A stretch of DNA of 64,000 nucleotides. It comes from Ancistrus triradiatus. Lineage: Eukaryota > Chordata > Actinopteri > Siluriformes > Loricariidae. Made by a program: the position numbers and the translations under genes. Position 1 is the stretch's first letter. Each line of letters begins with the position of its first letter. Location: the NCBI GenBank assembly GCA_025084515.1, contig JAJAGP010001684.1:1-64000 (forward strand), read 5' to 3'. The notes under the pieces are model-generated. The model was not told where the DNA came from. It saw nothing but the letters and a program-made list of their open reading frames with translations, and did not search any database. Shown here in pieces: positions 56,852 to 64,000 of the stretch.

Positions 56852-57129
56852 TGTCACGCCCACGACCAGCTCAGCTCCCCACACCCGCAGGCTTCAGCGT
56901 TCCTCGTCACCGGTTTACTAATTGCCACCTGTACCTCGTTTCCTCTCCATAGCTTTCCCTTCATATACCGCATTCATTTCTCATATCCACGCTATGCCAC
57001 AAGGTTTCTGACTGGCTCTAGCTCCGTACTTCAGTACGTTATCTCTCAAGCAAAACCAGTATATTGAATAAACAGCATTACCTCTACTCCTCAGCCAGCG
57101 TTTGTCTCGTCCTGTCCGCTCGCATTACA
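56852..57129 (+). repeat. 3' LTR of the chromodomain gypsy element
   Basis: 278 bp, TGTCACGCCC to CATTACA. It differs from the 5' LTR by two small indels and a handful of C-to-T or G-to-A transitions, three of them at CpG sites. Confidence 0.93.
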
Positions 57130-57464
57130 CCAACACTGGCAAATAAAAATATGTAATGCACTTGTTTGGTGTGTTTGTGTTTTGCTTGAGTGAAGGACAC
57201 ACCATTTCAGAAATGTCTAAGTCTCGCTGAAGAACAGGCTGTATTATTAATCATACATTGGGGCAAAAAAGTATTTAGTCAGCCACTGATTGTGCAAGTT
57301 CTCCTACTTAAAAAGATGAGAGAGGTCTGTAATTTTCATCATAGGAACACTTCAACTGAGAGACAAAAAGAGAAAAAAAAAACAGGAAATCACATTGTAG
57401 GACTTTGAAGAATTTAATTGTAACTTATGAAGGAAAATAAGTATTTGGTCAATAACAAAAGTTC

Positions 57465-58608
57465 TCAGTACTTTGTAACATAACCTTTGTTGGCAATGAC
57501 AGAGGTCAAATGTTTCCTGTAAGTCTTCACCAGGTTTGCATACACTGTAGCTGGTATTTTGGCCCATTCCTCCATGCAGATCTTTTCTAGAGCAGTGATG
57601 TTTTGGGGCTGTTGCTGGGCAACACGAACTTTCAACTCCCTCCACAAAGTTTCTATGGGGTTGAGGTCTGGAGACTGGCTAGACCAGTCCAGGAGCTTGA
57701 AATGATTTTTACGGAGCCACTTGTTTGTTGCCTGGGTGCTGTGTTTAGGATCATTGTCATGCTGGAAGACCCAGCCATGTTCTATCTTCAATGCTGTTAC
57801 TGATGGAAGGAGGTTTTGGCTTACAATCTCATGATACATGGTCCCGTTCATTCTTCTCTTAACACGGATCAGTCGTCCTGTCCCCTTTGCAGAAAAACAG
57901 CCCCAAAGCATGATGTTTCCACCCCCATGCTTCACAGTAGGTATGGTGTTCTTGGGATGCAACTCAGCTTTCTTCTTCCTTCAAACACAATGAGTTGAGT
58001 TTTTACCAAAAAGTTCTATTTTGGTTTCATCTGACCACATGATATTCTCCCAATCCTCTTCTGGATCATCCATATGCTCGCTGACAAACTTCAGACATGC
58101 CTGGCCATGTACTGGCTTAAACAGGGGGGCACGGCTGGCACTGCAGGATCTGAGTCCCTCTTGGCGTAGTGTGTTACCTATGGTAGCCTTTGTTACTTTG
58201 GTCCCAGCTCTCTGCAGGTCATCCATCAGGTCCGTCTGTGTAGTTCTGGGATTCTTGCTCATCGTTCTCATGATCATTTTGACCCAATGAGATGAGATCT
58301 TGCGTGGGGCCCCAGATCAAGGGAGATTATCAATGGTCTTGTATGTTTTCTAATCTAAACTTGTAAAGTTGCGTTGAGACAATGCTCCATTGTAAAAAGC
58401 GCTATATAAATAGATCTGACTTGACTTGACTTGACTTGTTTTCCATTTTCTTACAATTGCTCTCACAGTTGATTCATTCACACTAACCTGCTTGCCTATT
58501 GTAGATTCACTCTTCCCAGCCTGCTGCAGGCCTACAATTTTCTCCCTGGTGTCCTTCCACAGCTCTTTGGTCTTGGCCATGGTTGAGTTTGGAGTCTGAC
58601 TGTTTGAG
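57465..58608 (-). pseudogene. Tc1-like transposase pseudogene (copy 3), one frame
   Basis: Starting from MAKTKELWKDTREKIVGLQQ (minus strand, about 58580), a helix-turn-helix N-terminus is cut by an L2 insertion (58351-58438). The same frame then continues through TQTDLMDDLQRAGTKVTKA and the catalytic regions WSDETKIELFG (Asp), FQHDNDPKHS (Asp) and SPDLNPIETLW (Glu), a D-D-34-E transposase. A TGA near 57963-57980, where the family has Trp, is the only other break. It is the youngest-looking Tc1 in the window. Confidence 0.88.
58351..58438 (+). mobile_element. 88-bp L2 tail insertion with TTTTC duplication
   Basis: An extreme 5'-truncated L2: TAATCTAAACTTGTAAAGTT through a TTGACTTGACTTGACTTG tail. 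TTTTC flanks it at 58346-58350 and 58439-58443. Other Tc1 copies are uninterrupted here. Confidence 0.9.
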
Positions 58609-58810
58609 GCTGTCGACAGGTGTTTTTTATAGAGGTCAAACAAGGTTAAACAGGTGCCATTAATACAGGTAACGAGTGCAGAACAGAAGAGCTTCTTAAA
58701 GAAGAAGTTACAGGTCTGTGAGAGCCAGAAAGCTTGCTTATTCGTGGGTGACCAAATACTTATTTTCCACCATGATTTACAATTAAATTCTTTAAAAATC
58801 CTACAATCCT

Positions 58811-59247
58811 AAATTTAAAAATCCGCAAATTCGTTCTTCTCATGTTTCATAAATGAGGTCATGATGAGGCCAAATGGATCAGTATATATGTAAACATTCA
58901 TGCTAAATTGCTAATGGTTATTTCATGTACTAAGAGAGTAGTTATAAATAATTTAATTACATAAACATTGTAGTTGATTTACCTATAGTGTGCAGTAATG
59001 TGATAGGGTGTACAATAGCGTTTGATGAACACAGTATGGAACGCAGTATGACGCATTGAATGACTGACCTTTGGAACTTTTGCTCTGAGTTCTTCTGAAA
59101 CTATTGATTTATTTTTTACAGCTTGAACAAACTTGTATTTATCTTTGTTATGCTGGATGTGTCTGTCATTCTTCTTCAGTCTTTATATAATGCTACAAAC
59201 TTAACATGTTACCTTCACAAATAATATTCAAACTGTGTTTTAAGTAC
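58811..59247. other. ptprb intron, nothing recognised
   Basis: AT-rich, no repeat or ORF of note before exon a. Confidence 0.45.
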
Positions 59248-59514
59248 CTGTGTGGCAGTTTGCTTCAGCCTGCTTGGATAGCTGCACACCACTGACAGTG
59301 GTTACCAACAGTTTATAAGATGTTCCAGGCCTGAGATTCGGGAAATGGACAAAGGTAGTATTTCCAGGCATGGTGCTGCTATGCACAGTGCCATTGTTAT
59401 GTAACAGCATCACTTGATAGGAATCCATATATCCAAGAGGCCTGTCCCAAGTAGCATCTAAAGAGTCAATTTTTCCCATATTGCTTAACTTCAGATGGGT
59501 CACTTCCAGGGGCA
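59248..59514 (-). CDS. ptprb: ptprb FN3 exon a (5'-most in window)
   Basis: An 89-codon FN3 module. The acceptor is at 59515-59516 (minus-strand TATCTTCAG) and the donor follows 59248 as GTACTT. The B-strand reads LDATWDRP, the C-strand MDSYQVMLL and the F-strand block LRPGTSYKLLVTTVSG. One N-glycosylation sequon (NTT) is visible. No other FN3 exon is found between here and 64000, so the preceding exon lies beyond the right edge. Confidence 0.85.
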
Positions 59515-60412
59515 CTGAAGATAGAAAGCAATAATTACTGACCTTACCAGTTTCTTTACAAGTTACCATACCTCACATTTATGCCAGGAAAATTCATAAA
59601 TCTTTTCAGGTTGTGAGAAGCACACCTTGAGGTTGACATCTGACTGTTTTTTTTTGTTTGGTCACTGGTATATGAAATTACTATTTGCATTTATTGGAAT
59701 AATGTTTAAGGTAAATCTTAGCTTATGCCATATGAATCAAACACTCCAAGATTACCTCACTCGGAACGAGATGGACATGTGTTAATCCAGTTCTGGGCAG
59801 CAAAGGTGAAAGTGGTCTAAAGACTTGGAGAGGAGGCCGGCACAGTTGGAGCACTTGTGTGTATGTTCGAGTAAAGGAGCCGTTTGTCTGTTTTGGGGGA
59901 TTTTAAAGTTTTTTGGGGTGTGCACGCCGTATACTGAAGATTTTCCTTTTTTTTTTATTACCTTTGACTCGTCTCTTGCAGAGACGTGGAGATGCATCTT
60001 GTACTAAGATCCGCTCAGCATTCTATCCTCTGTGCCAGACTGGTGAAATTGGAGGATTCTGAATAAGAGAGAACTGAGTCTCGCATTTCTTGTTTATTAC
60101 CTGACTTTTGCTGTCTCTATACTCTCCAATTGAGAGTGACTCGTTTGATTGGGACACATTTTCTTTAGTGCTTTGCTTGGTTTATGGGACTCTAGGCTTT
60201 TCATTAAACTTTAACTTGTCAAGCAAAACAAAGAAAAACCTTCCCTTTGATTGTTATACTCACATTTCACCCCAACTATGTCAGTGAGTTCTGATTACGC
60301 TTTCTATCCTTCCTCACATATGTAGGTTTCTGAGGAGCAAGATGGGCCAAGTCGACATGTAACATTTCCTCTTGTCCTCATGCTCCATGAGGTGTCTTAT
60401 AAAATTTAAGTG
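59515..60412. other. Intron 5' of exon a; possible LTR or leader sequence
   Basis: No exon is seen. Sequence from about 59760 to 60250, with T-rich runs and a TTCATTAAACTTTAA stretch, could belong to the gypsy element on the right, but no LTR ends were identified. Confidence 0.35.
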
Positions 60413-60414
60413 TA

Positions 60415-62138
60415 CAACCCCTGGCAAAAAGTATGGAATCACCAGTCTTGGATGAGCACTCATTCAGACATTTCATTCTGTAAAACAAACTCAGATCAAA
60501 AACATGATACAATAATAAGGTCATTCCAAAGTGCAACTTGTTGGCTTTCCGGAACACTCAAAGAAATGAAGAGAAAACATTGTGGAAGTCAGTGAATGTT
60601 ACTTTTATTGACCAAGCACAGGGAAAAAAATATGGAATCACTCAATTCTGAGGAAAAAAGTATGGAATCATAAAAAAACAGATAAACAAAAGACCATTCA
60701 AAATACATCACTAGTATTCAGTTGCACCACCTTTGGCTTTTATAACGACTTTCGTCTCTGAGTGATGAGTGACAAACAGTATTCTGCATCAATTTGGTGC
60801 CAACTCTCTTTGATAGCAGTTGCCAGATCAGCTTTGCAGGTCGGAGCCTTCTTGTGGACCATTTTTTCAATTTTTCCACCACAGGTTTTCAATTGGGTTG
60901 AGATCTGGACTATTTGCAAGACCATGACATCGACTGAATGTGTCTTTCTCCAAGGAATGCCTTAACTGTTTTTGCCCTATGGCACAATGCATTGTCATCT
61001 TGGAAAATTATTTCATCACCTCCAAACATCTGTTCAACTGAAGGGATGAGAATACTGTCCAAAATCTCAATGTAAACTTGGTGCATCGATAGAAAAATTA
61101 ACCACAGTCATCTCCCCAGTGCCTTTTGCCTGACATGCAGCCCCATATCATCAAGGACTGTGGAAAATGTGGTTGTTTTTCTTCAGGCAGGCCCTCTTCA
61201 TAAATCTCACTGGAACTGCACCAAACAAAAGTTCCAGCATCATCACTGTCCCAATGCAGATTCTGGACTCATCACTGAAGATAACGTTCATCCAGTCATC
61301 CACAGTCCATGATTGCCTCTCCTTAGCCCATTGCAGTCTTGTTCTTTTATGTTTAGCTGTCAATGATGGTTTTCTTTTTAGCTTTCCTGTATTGAAATCC
61401 CATTTCCTTTAGGCGATTTCTAACGGTTCGGTCACATACATTGGCTCCAGCTTCCTCCCATTTATGCTTCATCTGTGTAGTTGTACTTTTTCGGTTTTCA
61501 AGACAAATGGCCTTAAGTTGTTTGTCTTGACGCTTTGATGTCTTTTCTTGGTCTACCAGTACGCTTGGCTTTAACAACCATTTCCATGCTGTTTGTATTT
61601 GGTCCATATCTTGGATACAGCTGACTGTGAACAGCCCCACATCTTTAGCAACCATGCCCTTCTTCAAGAAGTTTTCACAATCCTTTCTTTTGTTTCAAGA
61701 GACATTTCTCTTGTTTGGAGCCATGGTTCTTGCCACTCAACTTCATCCAGCAGCCCTCCAAGGTGTCATGACTGCAGGTGTTTTTAACTGCAGACTAACG
61801 AGCAGATCTACTCTGAGGCAGGTGTCCATTTAGGGAAAGGAAATTGACTGGGTGTGTCCTTATTTTCTACCTCCAATTTGAGTGATTCCATACTTTTTTC
61901 CTTAGAATTGAGTGATTCCATATTTTTTTTCCCTGTGCTTGGTCAATAAAAGTAACATTCACTGACTTCCACAATGTTTTCTCTTCATTTTTTGAGTGTT
62001 CCTGAAAGCCAACAAGTTGCACTTTGGAATGACCTTAATATTGTATCATGTTTTTGATCTGAGTTTGTTTTACAGAATGAAATGTCTGATTGAGTGCTCA
62101 TCCAAGACTGGTGATTCCATACTTTTTGCCAGGGGTTC
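60415..62138 (-). mobile_element. Tc1-like transposon (fifth family) with long inverted repeats
   Basis: Ends CAACCCCTGGCAAAAAGTAT and the complement of ATACTTTTTGCCAGGGGTTC, with TA outside both (60413-60414 and 62139-62140). The inverted repeats extend about 250 bp. It is 1724 bp long. It seems to have landed in or next to the gypsy element that continues at 62141. Confidence 0.9.
60740..61667 (-). pseudogene. Tc1-like transposase pseudogene (fifth family)
   Basis: The N-terminal DNA-binding part (MKKGMVAKDVG, TSKRQDKQLKAICLENRKST, ANVCDRTVRNRLKEMGF) is open at 61353-61667. The first catalytic Asp region WMNVIFSDESRICIG lies at 61151-61363 after a frameshift. The C-terminus (KIEKMVHKKAPTCKADLATA) is at 60740-60870 in another frame. 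Confidence 0.83.
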
Positions 62139-62247
62139 TATGTTCTGAAGAATGCGCATATCTACATGTCAGTTCTGCTAGGCTTGGACTTTTGGATACA
62201 CAGTAAAATGCCCCTGTTGCCACACTTGGGTTCTCATACCATGCCCA

Positions 62248-63240
62248 ATGGCAAAAGGCAAGACACACAATTTCTTCACCAAGACAAGAGCCGCATTGAC
62301 TTGGACCAACACCGAAGGCAATGTTAACTTCTATGTGGCCATGACAGAAAGTAAACCTAAGGAAAACCATGTGATTACCTCTCAACCCGAGTATGTCCAA
62401 CAATTGCTGCAGAAGTGGTCCTTAGTGTGGAAGGAGAGGTTAGGGGCTACCAAGGTTGTTCGTCATCAAATTAGCATCACTGATGAGATCCTTGTTAGAA
62501 GAAGGCCCTCAATTCAAAAACAAGAGATAATAAAGGAGCATGTGCAAAAGGTGTTACGGGATGGTATTATTGAGCCATCTGCCTCCAGTTGGGCTGCTCC
62601 AGTGGTTCTGTTTCCTTAGCCTGATGGTTCCTTCCATTTTTGTGTTGATTATCGGGGCTTGAATGCCAACATACTGCATGATGCCTACCCCATGCCCTTG
62701 GTGCATAAGATTTTGGAGTTCATGCAGAGTGTGGCCTATTTGAGTACGCTTGATCTACATAGTGGGTACTAGCAGGGTTACCATGGACATAGAAATCAAG
62801 TTAAAGACTGTTTTCATCACTCCATTGGGGTTATACCATTTCAAGGTTATGCCTTTTTGCCTCAAAAATGTCAGTGTCTGATGGAACAGGTGTTGGGAGA
62901 GTTGAAGGGGAAGGTGTGCTTTTTGTGCATCGATGACATTATCATCTTTTCACAGACCCCAGAGCAACACCTCCAGCACTTGGGAGCAGTCTTCAGCAGA
63001 TTACAATGAGCCCAGTTGATACTCAATACAAAGAAATGACTGAATGATCTGTTCCAATGAAAGCTCACCTTCCTTGGGCTTGTGGTGTTTGGTAACGATG
63101 TGGAAGCTGACCCTGAAAATGTTGCAGCCATCTGCAAGTACTCAATTCTAACAGAATTGAAGAGCCTACAGTGATTCTTAAGCTTGGTGAGGTGGCTCAA
63201 TAAATTAATCTCTGAATATATGTAGCTGATCCACTCAGCT
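62248..63240 (+). pseudogene. Gypsy reverse transcriptase pseudogene
   Basis: RT opens with VRHQISITDEILVRRRPSIQ and DGIIEPSASSWAAPVVLFP (a stop follows at 62617). It continues FCVDYRGLNANILHDAYPMP and YLSTLDLHSGY. The active site reads CIDDIIIFS, with Cys where Tyr or Phe is usual but both Asp kept. LTFLGLVV and a VRWLNKLISEY segment follow. Confidence 0.82.
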
Positions 63241-63349
63241 GATCCAGTCCCAGTTAAAAAAGTAGGGGCACACTGGGAATCTGGGAATGGTGTGAGGAGT
63301 GCCAAAAAGCCTTCATAAGGGAGACCCCCCTCCCCCCAGTACTAACTCA

Positions 63350-63990
63350 ACCTAAATGCAACGTCACATTCCAAGTGCACACTGACACAAGAGAGGTGGG
63401 GTCGGGGCCTGTCCTTACCCAACAAATTGAAGCAGAGAAAAGAATCATAGCATACGCCTCCAGAGCGCTCAAAGGAGCTGAGCTAAAATACTCCACCACA
63501 GAGAAAGAATGCATTGCAGTGGTGTGGGCAGTAGAAAAATGGTGACATTTCTGGAGAATGCTGTATTTGATGACATTTTTACAGACCACAGCACTTTTAA
63601 CTCCCCCAAGACCACATCCGATAGATAAGGTTGACTCTGAGACTTTAATCAGAAAAGGTTGCTGTAACATGGTGACTGATGTACTGTCAAGAACCCCAAG
63701 TGCAGAATGGAATATCTGCATGGTAACTGTGTTGGTGTGGTTTACCATGCACAATCCAAGACATTGGAGCCACACAGAAAGGCAGCCTGGTCTGTGAGCA
63801 GGTAAAGGAAACATGTCATAGCACGAAAATGAGGTGTGTGTGCTATCAGGAGCAGCAAGGAGTCTTATACCGGGGGTCACCTTCCAAGTTTGGGGGGTTC
63901 AACTATCAGTTAGTGGTCCCTGAACAAAAGACTGGACAGTTCATGAGCTACTTACACAGTAGTCCTTTTGGGGGCCATCCGGGCTGAATG
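63350..63990 (+). pseudogene. Gypsy RNase H and start of integrase
   Basis: VHTDTREVGSGPVLTQQIEA, RIIAYASRALKGAELKYSTT and EKECIAVVWAVEKW are standard RNase H motifs with the first Asp and the Glu kept. A frameshifted NMVTDVLSRTPS segment (D-x-L-S-R) marks the linker to integrase. Sequence beyond 63840 fits a zinc-finger start only loosely. Confidence 0.75.
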
Positions 63991-64000
63991 AAGACCCTCA

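Larger units (their letters stand above)
52857..57129 (+). mobile_element. Chromodomain gypsy element with both LTRs, CCAAC duplication
   Basis: 5' LTR (52857-53107), gag-protease-RT-RNase H-integrase remnant-chromodomain, then a polypurine tract and the 3' LTR (56852-57129). Flanking CCAAC at 52852-52856 and 57130-57134 is the target duplication. It is a chromovirus of the Ty3/gypsy group. Frameshifts, two stops and a deleted integrase core make it inactive. Confidence 0.93.
57255..58806 (-). mobile_element. Tc1-like transposon copy 3 (best preserved of its family)
   Basis: Same family as the copies at 3073 and 6198. The left terminal repeat is complete. The right end stops inside the repeat, about 130 bp short. 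An 88-bp L2 tail is inserted in the transposase. Confidence 0.9.
8878..59514 (-). other. ptprb: ptprb gene, partial: ten FN3-domain exons and their introns
   Basis: This is the visible part of a receptor-type tyrosine phosphatase of subtype R3, most likely ptprb (VE-PTP), an endothelial membrane protein with a long FN3 ectodomain, one transmembrane helix and one cytoplasmic phosphatase domain. Ten exons on the minus strand each encode one FN3 module of 86-93 codons with symmetrical phase-1 borders, the usual exon plan of this family. Recurrent signatures are a B-strand Trp, a G-D-x-D-x-Y C-strand motif and an L-x-P-G-x-x-Y-x-x-x-V F-strand block ending in S-G. The 3'-most module ends in a TIIMIDR-like segment that I associate with the membrane-proximal part of PTPRB. 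The 5' end, transmembrane and phosphatase exons are outside the window. Introns reach about 17.6 kb and are full of transposons. The paralogues ptprj and ptprh are the main alternatives. Confidence 0.8.
62141..64000 (+). mobile_element. Gypsy element (protease end to integrase), cut by window edge
   Basis: Polyprotein remnants in order on the plus strand: an LGLDF protease-end motif, reverse transcriptase, RNase H, and a possible integrase zinc-finger region at the right edge. It is a different lineage from the chromodomain element. Stops and frameshifts are common. Confidence 0.82.

Overview
The window looks like a teleost fish chromosome segment. The evidence is intron-split exons of a vertebrate receptor phosphatase set in a dense mixture of fish-type transposable elements: L2-clade LINEs with a TGACT-rich 3' tail, several Tc1-like families, a tRNA-derived SINE, Ty3/gypsy elements including one with a chromodomain, and many solo LTRs. 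I see no bacterial or organellar genes, no CRISPR array and no rRNA or tRNA genes.

The only host gene recognised lies on the minus strand. Ten fibronectin type III (FN3) exons run from 59248-59514 (5'-most) to 8878-9156 (3'-most). All have canonical AG/GT borders, all are phase 1 to phase 1, and they span 86-93 codons. The module signatures point to the R3 receptor tyrosine phosphatase ptprb (VE-PTP). The signal peptide, earlier FN3 exons, transmembrane segment and phosphatase domain are not in the window. They should lie to the right of 59514 (5') and to the left of 8878 (3').

Nearly everything else is transposon-derived. From left to right: a minus-strand LTR element with internal 30-bp minisatellites in a tandem LTR-internal-LTR-internal arrangement (1-3060); Tc1 copies and two solo LTRs (3073-8379); L2 fragments and one almost full-length L2 (9245-17990); an LTR-element-like locus with a duplicated gag-like module (18003-20415); a Tc1-like element, a solo LTR and a decayed plus-strand gypsy element carrying two SINEs (20848-25560); a Tc1-like element and an L2 3' half (27317-30438); a 167-bp-unit repeat, gypsy debris and two large solo LTRs (33150-39137); a non-LTR retrotransposon abutting an opposed gypsy element (39350-43345); small repeats and transposon relics (44565-51637); a chromodomain gypsy element with both LTRs (52857-57129); a well-preserved Tc1 with a tiny L2 insertion (57255-58806); and a Tc1-like element inserted beside or into a last gypsy element that runs off the right edge (60415-64000).

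Nested insertions and target-site duplications give relative ages for many of these. No new autonomous biological system is evident. The most unusual items are the minisatellite-bearing tandem LTR element, the gag-like ORF with two capsid-like modules, the 167-bp repeat family, and the N-glycosylation sequon present in every FN3 module. All function statements rest on motif recognition by eye; no database search was possible.
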